The notes under the pieces are model-generated. The model was given only the letters and a program-made list of their open reading frames with translations, did no database searches and was not told the origin of the DNA. A stretch of 64,000 nucleotides of DNA from an uncultured Alphaproteobacteria bacterium (GTDB taxonomy: Bacteria; Pseudomonadota; Alphaproteobacteria; HIMB59), in the NCBI GenBank assembly GCA_902616855.1, contig CACMUL010000002.1:124001-188000 (forward strand). The letters run 5' to 3'. Shown here in pieces: positions 8,526 to 15,761 of this stretch (its first letter is position 1; each line of letters starts with the position of its first letter). Made by a program: the position numbers and the translations under genes.

Positions 8526-8998
8526 TATTGATCACTCTCTTGGTTTTCGCTGATCTCATCTTCTTTAATTTCATCATCAGAAATTGGTGTATAAGATTGG
8601 ACGCTACCTCTATGTCTTAAGGTGCCCTGAATTCTTGCACCATAACTTACTTGTAATGACGCATATTCAATTACTCCTTTGATATTTGCAGAGTTATTGA
8701 CGATCAAATAACTCTCTGAATTTATCTCACCATCAACATTCCCAGAGATAGTTATCTCTTGACCTGACATGTCTCCACTAAAAGCACCTTTACTATTAAT
8801 GTTAATATTAGAAGATTTCAGAGTTCCTGTAAGAGTCCCAGAAACGTCAGAAGTTTCTGCTCCCTCTATTCGTCCGTCAACTCTGACGCCGGAACCTATG
8901 TTAACAGCTTTAGAATCATTATCTATTGGAGTAGATTGAATTTCATCACTTGCTAACTCAGAATTATTTTCATCCATCTCAGTATTATTTTCATCCAT
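8525..8998 (-). CDS. Bactofilin (longer paralogue with acidic tails)
   Basis: This 157-aa bactofilin carries a beta-helix core (GSGVRVDGRIEGAETSDVSG, GEINSESYLIVNNSANIKG, YGARIQGTLRHRG) at about residues 33-130. Acidic disordered tails flank it on both sides (ending DEIKEDEISENQESDQ). The N-terminus is a near-perfect duplication, MDENNTE-MDENNSE, which also duplicates the start codon; the first ATG (8996-8998) has the better upstream AGGATGG. Cotranscribed with the second bactofilin. Two paralogues with different tails could co-polymerise, as BacA and BacB do in Caulobacter; that is inference. Confidence 0.9.
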   Translation of the reverse strand: MDENNTEMDENNSELASDEIQSTPIDNDSKAVNIGSGVRVDGRIEGAETSDVSGTLTGTLKSSNININSKGAFSGDMSGQEITISGNVDGEINSESYLIVNNSANIKGVIEYASLQVSYGARIQGTLRHRGSVQSYTPISDDEIKEDEISENQESDQ

Positions 8999-9185
8999 TG
9001 ACCCATCCTAACACAATCTAAATATTCATAAAATCTAAATTATTTTCTAAAAACATTGAATTGATAGGGTTTTTAGAACGAATAAATCTGATTTTTATAA
9101 ATTTAATATAATTTAACAATGTAACTTTAAGATTTAATCTTTTTTGCAATATCTTTGAAATCGAAAAAATGAAATATTAATAAAA

Positions 9186-9950
9186 ATGAAAATACTTGAG
9201 TTAAATCAGTTAGAGAAAAAATTTGGTGACAATAAAGTTTTAAAAGGCATTAATCTTATTGCCAATAAAGGAGATGTCGTAAGTATTATTGGAAGTTCTG
9301 GATCAGGAAAGAGCACTATGCTTCGTTGTGTAAATTTTCTTGAAACTCCTGATAGCGGAACTGTAAACGTTTGTGGTGAAATCATCAACTGCAACAATGA
9401 GAATTTAAAAAAACCTAGTAAAAATTTACAATCAAAAATTATTTTAATAAGGAAAAAATTGGGTATGGTTTTTCAAAGTTTCAACCTATGGTCACACATG
9501 AATATCTTAGATAACATTACAGAAGCACCTGTGAATGTTTTGGGGATCGATAAAGGAGTTGCTGAAGAACAGGCAATGATTATATTAAAAAAAGTAGGGA
9601 TTGAAGATAAGGCAAAAGAATATCCTTCTCATCTATCGGGAGGGCAACAACAAAGAGCAGCAATTGCTAGAGCTCTCGCTATTTCTCCAGAAATATTATT
9701 ATTTGATGAGCCAACATCATCGCTTGATCCAGAATTAGTAGATGAAGTGTTATCTGTTATTCGTAATTTAGCTGAACAGGGGAAAACAATGTTAGTTGTA
9801 ACTCATGAAATGGAGTTTGCCAGAAAAGTTTCAAATAAAGTTATTTTTCTTCACGATGGTCTTGTGGAAGAAGAAGGACATCCTGACACAGTTTTCACAA
9901 ATCCCCAGTCAGAGCGTTGTAGGAATTTCTTATTTAATAGACGCGAATAA
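9186..9950 (+). CDS. Amino-acid ABC transporter ATP-binding protein (HisP/GlnQ type)
   Basis: This is the cytoplasmic ATPase of a PAAT importer, 254 aa. It has Walker A GSSGSGKST near residues 36-44, Q-loop VFQSFNLWSH, signature LSGGQQQRAAIARAL, Walker B ILLFDEPTS and the switch histidine in VVTHEM. An insert between Walker A and the Q-loop resembles that of HisP/OccP. The only PAAT permeases and binding protein in the window are the minus-strand genes at 4402-8032, so this is very likely their ATPase, although two bactofilin genes and a strand switch separate them. Confidence 0.92.
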   Translation: MKILELNQLEKKFGDNKVLKGINLIANKGDVVSIIGSSGSGKSTMLRCVNFLETPDSGTVNVCGEIINCNNENLKKPSKNLQSKIILIRKKLGMVFQSFNLWSHMNILDNITEAPVNVLGIDKGVAEEQAMIILKKVGIEDKAKEYPSHLSGGQQQRAAIARALAISPEILLFDEPTSSLDPELVDEVLSVIRNLAEQGKTMLVVTHEMEFARKVSNKVIFLHDGLVEEEGHPDTVFTNPQSERCRNFLFNRRE

Positions 9951-9972
9951 TAATTTTTTATAATTTATCACA

Positions 9973-10257
9973 GTGAATTCGTTACTACTGTTCTTGGTAA
10001 GGCTATTAGACTTTTACACACTTATTGTGTTTTTTTATGTAGTCGTATCTTGGTTGTTTCACTTTAATATTTTAAATAGTCAAAATATTTTTTTGTGGCG
10101 AGTTTATGAAGGTTTTAAAAAACTGACTGACCCACCCTTAAATTATATAAGAAGATATTTACCAAACTTAGGCGGCTTAGATATTTCACCAGTGCTTTTA
10201 ATACTAATAATATATTTGTTTAAAGATTTACTGATTGAGTATTGGCCAAGAGGATAA
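9973..10257 (+). CDS. YggT family membrane protein
   Basis: A 94-aa integral membrane protein with two YggT-type hydrophobic segments. The conserved linker is present (KLTDPPLNYIRRYLPNLGGLDISPVLLILII). YggT proteins are found near division and shape genes and have been linked to envelope and osmotic-stress phenotypes; the biochemical role is unknown. The start is GTG at 9973. The gene ends 19 bases before folD. Confidence 0.85.
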   Translation: MNSLLLFLVRLLDFYTLIVFFYVVVSWLFHFNILNSQNIFLWRVYEGFKKLTDPPLNYIRRYLPNLGGLDISPVLLILIIYLFKDLLIEYWPRG

Positions 10258-10261
10258 TGAT

Positions 10262-10267
10262 AAGGAG
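10262..10267 (+). promoter_or_regulatory. Shine-Dalgarno that decides the folD start
   Basis: AAGGAG nine bases before the ATG at 10277. It shows that the ORF-track start at 10235 (inside yggT) is 14 codons too early; MAHIIDGKAF is the normal FolD N-terminus. Confidence 0.8.
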
Positions 10268-10276
10268 AATAAAAAA

Positions 10277-11185
10277 ATGGCACATATAATTGATGGAAAA
10301 GCTTTTGCAGCAAAAATCAGAGCTGAGGTGAAAGAAGACTCAGACAAATTAATAAGTCAAAAACAAGTAGATCCCTGTTTAGCAGTGGTGCTAGTGGGTG
10401 AAAATCCAGCAAGCAAAGTTTATGTAGGGCAAAAAACAAAAATGGCTACAGAATGTAAAATAAAAACTAAAGATTACAAATTAGATGCAAGTACAGATCA
10501 AGAGACATTATTAGAATTGATAGATGACCTGAATAATGATGGATCTGTTCATGGTATTTTAGTGCAGTTACCTTTACCCAAGCAGATTGATGAGAGAAAA
10601 GTAATAGATGCCATCGTAGTGGAGAAAGATGTTGATGGTTTTCATGCGATTAACGCTGGCAGACTTTCAATAGGTGGGGATATGTTAAAGAGAGCTTTTA
10701 TCCCTTGCACACCATTAGGATCTTTACTCCTATTAAAAGACCAAATAGATGATTTAAAAGGTAAAAGTGCTGTTGTGATAGGTAGATCAAACATTGTCGG
10801 TAAACCAATGTCTCAACTTTTAATTGAAGAGTCATGTACTGTTACAGTAGTACACTCCAAAACCAAAGAAATTGAAAAAGTTTGCTCACAAGCAGATATT
10901 ATTGTTGCAGCTATAGGAAGGGCTGAGATGATTAACTCAAAATGGTTAAAGGATGGTGCGGTTGTTATTGATGTTGGCATAAACAGAATAACTATTACGA
11001 AAGAAGACGGAAGTGAAGGAAGTAAGATAGTGGGTGATGTAGACTTTGAAAGTGCCTCCGCGAAAGCCTCAAAGATTACTCCTGTACCTGGTGGTGTTGG
11101 ACCGATGACTATAGCATGTCTACTAAGAAATACTGTAACATCAGCTTATCGTCATGCTGGTCTTGAGGACCCAAGATCAAATTAA
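10277..11185 (+). CDS. folD: Bifunctional methylene-THF dehydrogenase/cyclohydrolase FolD
   Basis: FolD interconverts 5,10-methylene-, methenyl- and 10-formyl-tetrahydrofolate, feeding purine synthesis and formyl-Met. With the start at ATG 10277 it is 302 aa. Seen: substrate/catalytic region VGENPASKVYVGQKTKMA with the conserved Y-x3-K, ILVQLPLPKQID, the NADP-binding motif VVIGRSNIVGKPMSQLL, and the closing signature TPVPGGVGPMT. PurH, a user of 10-formyl-THF, is also in this window at 40444. Convergent with the next gene, only two bases apart. Confidence 0.97.
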   Translation: MAHIIDGKAFAAKIRAEVKEDSDKLISQKQVDPCLAVVLVGENPASKVYVGQKTKMATECKIKTKDYKLDASTDQETLLELIDDLNNDGSVHGILVQLPLPKQIDERKVIDAIVVEKDVDGFHAINAGRLSIGGDMLKRAFIPCTPLGSLLLLKDQIDDLKGKSAVVIGRSNIVGKPMSQLLIEESCTVTVVHSKTKEIEKVCSQADIIVAAIGRAEMINSKWLKDGAVVIDVGINRITITKEDGSEGSKIVGDVDFESASAKASKITPVPGGVGPMTIACLLRNTVTSAYRHAGLEDPRSN

Positions 11186-11187
11186 AA

Positions 11188-11532
11188 TTAAGTTTTAATT
11201 TTTCCTGAAATACTAGACCCGGGTGTTACAACATTTCCTTGCTCATCAACAATTACTGGGCCAGAGACTGGATCAGTTACTCCCAATTCTGAACTAAGCT
11301 CCTCTAAAATATCTCTAATAGTGTCAAGATATGCGATCATTTGTTGGCGAGCATTGGCAAGGCTATTTTCATCAACCCACTCAACAACGCTACAATAGGA
11401 TCGCTCACCTGTTTTTATAACTTTGCGGGTAATTACTCCATCGGGATTTGAAAACTTCTTCATTGAGTCAATAAAAGATTGTTCATTACCAGGTTTAACT
11501 TTAAAACGCACGATACTCAAAAATTTAGCCAT
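11188..11532 (-). CDS. ABM-like ferredoxin-fold small protein
   Basis: A 114-aa protein whose first ~75 residues (FLSIVRFKVKPGNEQSFIDSM and SYCSVVEWVDENSLANAR) resemble dimeric alpha-beta barrel proteins of the antibiotic-biosynthesis-monooxygenase (ABM) type. No catalytic residues can be named. The C-terminal ~35 residues (VTDPVSGPVIVDEQGNVVTPGS) look like a flexible Pro/Gly/Val tail. It is 48 bases downstream of the M50/HlyD gene on the same strand and could be its distal cistron or independent. Function unknown. Confidence 0.5.
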   Translation of the reverse strand: MAKFLSIVRFKVKPGNEQSFIDSMKKFSNPDGVITRKVIKTGERSYCSVVEWVDENSLANARQQMIAYLDTIRDILEELSSELGVTDPVSGPVIVDEQGNVVTPGSSISGKIKT

Positions 11533-11580
11533 AATTCATCCTATTAAAATTATCAAATGAAAACATCATAATTCTTGGGC

Positions 11581-13683
11581 TTAAAAACTTATTTCTCTTA
11601 TTAGGGTCGCAGATATTAGATTTAATATTTTATCAAAATAGCTCTGTGGCTGAGTATTTACATTTGCAACACCTAAAACTTTCTTGTCGGAAAAGATTAT
11701 TTTTTCCGACAATTTAAGGATTACTTTATAATAAGACCTCTCAGATTGTATTCCTCCACCAGGTTTTTCTCTTGCGGCTATAGGGCCGTTAAAAATAGAG
11801 GTGACCGAGGGATAGAGACTAAAATCGTCTACTGGTGATTTGCTTATGGACACTACTTCTAAGTCAACCTTTGGCATTTCAATTGAATTAGGAACAAAAA
11901 AACTATTTTTAAACTCTTTAACCTTTGAGATATCATTTTCAGATAAAAAGGCTATGACTTGGAATGACTCTTTATTTACAATTGACATAATTGGATCATC
12001 TTTATTTAGCCATTGATTTTTTTTTAATTCAATTAAACTTACAATCTCTCCTTTAAATGGTGCGGTGATATTTAACGATGATTTAATTTTTTCTAAATTA
12101 TTAATATTGGTTATAATTTTATTTTCTTCACTTTTCATTATCATTAAATCTGATTTATTTTGATCGCCCTCTAAAGCATTGTTTATTTGAATTGAAATTA
12201 ATTTTTTTTCTTCAATAAGTTTTTGTATATCTGAATTAAGTGATGGCGAATTTAGTTTTATTAAATCTGCTCCTAATTGAACAGATTGATTTTCTTTAAT
12301 AAATATATCTGAAACTTGTGAGTTTATTGTTGGGTAAATTGTAATGTATTCTTCTGATTGATAAATTGCTGGAATGGACTGTGTATTTTTCCAAGGATAA
12401 AATAAAATAAATGACAGGGCTCCTAAAATTAAAATTGTTCTAATTATACGAATATTTAGAAAGAAACGAGAGCGTAGTTTCCACCATTCTCTTAACTCTT
12501 TTAAAATAGGCAGTGCTATAAACCAAATAATTTCTACTACAAAAAGAAATATTCCTAAAATTTTGAATGCAAAAAAATAGACCAATAAAGCTATTCCTAT
12601 GAATAAGAAGAACCTGTATATCCAAGTCGACCAGGCATAGATAGTTATTAAATTTTGGCGTTGTTGGCTCATATGCTCAGGAGGGCTAAGGCTCAATCCA
12701 AACAACCAATTTCGCAATTTCCATTTTGCAATAGCAAATGCTCTGGGCTGAAGATTGTCTATTTTTATAAAATCAGCAAATACGTAATATCCATCAAACC
12801 TCATAAATGGGCTAATATTAATAAGAAGTGATGAAATCCATCCTGTCGTAGCAACAAAAAAAGAGGCACTTTTCAAGATTCCTGGATCAGATACTCCCCA
12901 TACAAAAGTAGCCAACAAGGCTAAATGTAGCTCTGTTGAGATTCCAGCAAAATTTATTGTCAGTCTTTTCTTATGATCTCTAAGTCTCCAAGCATTAGTA
13001 TTATCAGTGTATAAAAAAGGAAAAAAAACTAAAAACGCAATTCCCATTGAAGTGACATTACATCCAAAATTCTTTGCTGTGTAAGCATGGCCTAATTCAT
13101 GAATTGCTTTTACACCTACTAATGCAATTGCGTAAAAGATTAAACCGTTAAAATTGAAGAAATACAAAAAAGTAGATAAAAATTCATCCCAACTTTGAAT
13201 AACAAAATAAATTCCAATAATTCCAAAAAAGTAAATTATTGATCTAAAAAGTTTTTTTCCAAAAAACTTAGCTATATTTATTGTTCTGTCCAAGAAAGGA
13301 TCTGGCTTAATCAAAGGTATTTTAAAAAAAAGATAATTATGTATTAAATTTAAAAACCAATGTTTTTTTTTAGCCTGATGTTGAGCTATTAATAGTTTAA
13401 CATCTTCTGAACTTGAGTGAATTATTAAACTATTAACTTTTAAAAAATTAATAAAATCATCTAGCTCCTCTTCCTCAATAGTAACCCCCTTGGCTTCTAC
13501 CTTTTTAATAAACTGTTTTGAGTCTACTCCTGCAATCCAATGTCTCAGTATTCGAAAAGCATTTAAACCTAATGTAAAATATTTATTTCTTAAATTATCA
13601 TAAATTAGCCATGAAGGAGAACCGTCCTCCATAGGAGTTCCTGGTAAAAGTTGAAGATCTTGTCTTATTGACGGAGTAATCAT
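11581..13683 (-). CDS. PqqD-like / M50 site-2-protease / HlyD adaptor fusion
   Basis: A 700-aa multi-domain membrane protein. Residues ~1-90 resemble a PqqD-like winged domain. Several membrane helices follow, carrying the M50 zinc motif HELGH (~195) and the second-half motif NISPFMRFDGYY (~290) that supplies the third ligand. After more helices, the C-terminal ~280 residues form a barrel-sandwich/coiled-coil HlyD-like adaptor (KENQSVQLGADLIKLNSP, APFKGEIVSL). It is the last gene of the adhesin operon and abuts the GAF-HlyD gene. Likely role: inner-membrane processing and/or energised hand-off of the giant protein to the periplasmic adaptors. This is inference; the domain order is seen. Confidence 0.82.
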   Translation of the reverse strand: MITPSIRQDLQLLPGTPMEDGSPSWLIYDNLRNKYFTLGLNAFRILRHWIAGVDSKQFIKKVEAKGVTIEEEELDDFINFLKVNSLIIHSSSEDVKLLIAQHQAKKKHWFLNLIHNYLFFKIPLIKPDPFLDRTINIAKFFGKKLFRSIIYFFGIIGIYFVIQSWDEFLSTFLYFFNFNGLIFYAIALVGVKAIHELGHAYTAKNFGCNVTSMGIAFLVFFPFLYTDNTNAWRLRDHKKRLTINFAGISTELHLALLATFVWGVSDPGILKSASFFVATTGWISSLLINISPFMRFDGYYVFADFIKIDNLQPRAFAIAKWKLRNWLFGLSLSPPEHMSQQRQNLITIYAWSTWIYRFFLFIGIALLVYFFAFKILGIFLFVVEIIWFIALPILKELREWWKLRSRFFLNIRIIRTILILGALSFILFYPWKNTQSIPAIYQSEEYITIYPTINSQVSDIFIKENQSVQLGADLIKLNSPSLNSDIQKLIEEKKLISIQINNALEGDQNKSDLMIMKSEENKIITNINNLEKIKSSLNITAPFKGEIVSLIELKKNQWLNKDDPIMSIVNKESFQVIAFLSENDISKVKEFKNSFFVPNSIEMPKVDLEVVSISKSPVDDFSLYPSVTSIFNGPIAAREKPGGGIQSERSYYKVILKLSEKIIFSDKKVLGVANVNTQPQSYFDKILNLISATLIREISF

Positions 13684-15018
13684 TTAGATACCAAGTGTTT
13701 GTCGAACAAAAATAATTGGTTTTCTAAATAAGTAAAAAAATAGTTTCACCTCTTCACCGAAAATTTTTGCAGTTCCTCTGAGTCCAATTCTTGGAGAGTT
13801 TTTGGCCGGAAGAATTTCCGCTGTTACCCGGTAAGCTAGAGTGTTCTCACTGGTAAGTTCAGGCTCATAAGAAAATTTTGAGACTTTTGCGGGAATAACA
13901 TTTAGTGGATCAGAGTCTAAAAAAACATTTATTTCTGCGTCTTTTTTGACTGTTATTGCATCTTTTACTGGCATCATTATTTCGACAACAACATTCGATG
14001 GGTCAGCAATAACCATTATTGTCTCTCCGACCTTAAAAGGCTTACCTATGAGAAGTGATTTATCCTTGATAACTGCAATTCCATCAGCAGGAGAATTGAT
14101 CGTAGATTTGTCTAATAGATATTTCTGATAACTTAATGTTTGTTCTACAAGTTTAATTTTACTCTGAAGTTGACTGACCATCGCTTTGTCCTCTTTACTT
14201 TGAAAAGATGATTGTTTTGCCTGAAGTAATTCCGTTTCAATTACTTTTAATTCTTGGAAAGCTAAATCATAATCGTTTTGTAAATCTGTTTTTTCAAAAG
14301 AAATTAAAGTTGTTCCAATATTAACATCATCGTTATTTTGAATAAAAACTTCTTGTATGACGCCTTCAATAGGAGCATTTATAACATAGGGGTCTTTTGG
14401 GACAATTTCTGATTTACCAACCGTTGAAAGAGAAATTGGAATGAACATACTAGCAACAATTCCCGCTATAATTAAAAATTGAAACCATATATTTCTAAAA
14501 ACTTTTATGGAACTTTCAAAAAAATTATTTTCTTTGAGCGATCCCATCGCGTGTCCAATAGATGAACTCAAGTGTCTAATGTACTCGATATCTTGCTCTT
14601 CCCAATTTTCATCTCTTGCAAGTACCAATGCAGCTTGAGGGCCTTTTTGATTTGAAAAACAAGGAACCCATAAAAGTTTATCAGGAATTGGATTTTCACC
14701 TTTAGCAGGAATTAATGAATCTTTTTCGATTGTAAATGGATGGGTATCAGGAGATCCTTCTTTTAATTTTTCTCTTATTATTTTCTGAGCTAATATAGTC
14801 GTCGAGGAAGTTTGTTCTACAACTGCTATGTCAGAAATAGCATCAATCTTAAATTTATTTGGGTTCGCCCATTCTCCAAAAAAAGCAAAGACAAAAGGGG
14901 TTATGTTTCTTAATTCGTTTGTAACTGTATATCTGATTTCTACTAAAGATTTTGCTTCACGTAATTTTTTTTCAAAAGTGAAAATCCTTGCTAAACGATT
15001 TAATTGGTCTTGGCTCAA
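13684..15018 (-). CDS. GAF-domain HlyD-family membrane fusion protein
   Basis: A 444-aa protein with a cytoplasmic GAF-like region (about 1-160, LREAKSLVEIRYTVTNEL onward), one membrane helix (about 173-193, FLIIAGIVASMFIPISL), then a HlyD-type adaptor. The adaptor has lipoyl halves (INAPIEGVIQEVFIQNNDDV, INSPADGIAVI) around a short coiled coil, then a beta-barrel (ELTSENTLAYRVTAEI). A sensor domain on the cytoplasmic side of an export adaptor could gate secretion. It overlaps the upstream adaptor by four bases and abuts the M50 fusion downstream. Confidence 0.85.
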   Translation of the reverse strand: MSQDQLNRLARIFTFEKKLREAKSLVEIRYTVTNELRNITPFVFAFFGEWANPNKFKIDAISDIAVVEQTSSTTILAQKIIREKLKEGSPDTHPFTIEKDSLIPAKGENPIPDKLLWVPCFSNQKGPQAALVLARDENWEEQDIEYIRHLSSSIGHAMGSLKENNFFESSIKVFRNIWFQFLIIAGIVASMFIPISLSTVGKSEIVPKDPYVINAPIEGVIQEVFIQNNDDVNIGTTLISFEKTDLQNDYDLAFQELKVIETELLQAKQSSFQSKEDKAMVSQLQSKIKLVEQTLSYQKYLLDKSTINSPADGIAVIKDKSLLIGKPFKVGETIMVIADPSNVVVEIMMPVKDAITVKKDAEINVFLDSDPLNVIPAKVSKFSYEPELTSENTLAYRVTAEILPAKNSPRIGLRGTAKIFGEEVKLFFYLFRKPIIFVRQTLGI

Positions 15019-15761
15019 AATACAACTCGCCCACTCATTCCAGGCAGAAGGGCAGAGCTAGCGTTTGTAATAGTACCTTTTAGTTGAATTGTTTGGCTAA
15101 CGGCGTCAACATTTGCACCAATTCCACTTATAGAGGCATTGAATTCTTCCTGTATTTCATCAATATAAACAGTGATTGGATGGCCTATTGTTAGCCAAGA
15201 AACCCATTCACTAGATACTACCATTTCTAATTCAAGAACATCAGTCTTTATAATCTTCATTAATTCAACTTGAGGCTGTATCGACTCGAATGCGTTTACC
15301 ACAACTTCCTCAACCGCACCATCAAAAGGCGCTCTAATTTCACATCTCTCTACGTTTAGTTCAGCAATACGTAATTCCGATTTTGCCTTCTCATACTCTG
15401 ATATAGAGAGTTCAAGTTCATATTTTCCAATAGATCTCATCTGTAACATCTGTTCATCACTTTTTAGTTTGATCAATGCGCTATTTTCATTGGCTCTAAC
15501 TACATCTTTTTGTGCTTCATATAAACTACAATCGAATTGAATAAGTAAATCTCCTTTTTTAAATCTTTCCATTTCTTTAACAAAAACACTAGTTATACGA
15601 GCAGCCAATTCACTGGAAAGAACAGCTTCTTGAGATGCAACCACTAAAGCTCTTGATTCCCTAACTTCTGCTTTAGAGGAAACAGTAAATAGGATAGATA
15701 AAATTATTATTTTAACCAGAAACTTTAACAAGTTTATCTCCATAATTTTCATGACCCTCAT
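15015..15761 (-). CDS. Periplasmic adaptor subunit (HlyD/RND type)
   Basis: A 248-aa short membrane-fusion protein. It has a signal peptide or anchor (LVKIIILSILFTVSSKAE), a first lipoyl half with AARITSVFVKEMERFKKGDLL, a short hairpin, a second half with IRAPFDGAVEEVVV, and a barrel ending in SSALLPGMSGRVVF. It starts inside the end of the giant adhesin gene (50-base overlap; alternative ATGs at 15752 and 15743), so translation is coupled to it. It lacks the cytoplasmic and long coiled-coil parts, so it probably works with the GAF-HlyD and M50-HlyD partners encoded next. Confidence 0.87.
   Translation of the reverse strand: MRVMKIMEINLLKFLVKIIILSILFTVSSKAEVRESRALVVASQEAVLSSELAARITSVFVKEMERFKKGDLLIQFDCSLYEAQKDVVRANENSALIKLKSDEQMLQMRSIGKYELELSISEYEKAKSELRIAELNVERCEIRAPFDGAVEEVVVNAFESIQPQVELMKIIKTDVLELEMVVSSEWVSWLTIGHPITVYIDEIQEEFNASISGIGANVDAVSQTIQLKGTITNASSALLPGMSGRVVF

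Noticed and set aside
11103-11179. AAATTAAAA/TTTTAATTT hairpin between folD and the convergent ABM-like gene as a shared terminator
   Set aside because: Stem is entirely A-T, overlaps the folD stop and has only a short T run; such palindromes are expected by chance at this base composition.
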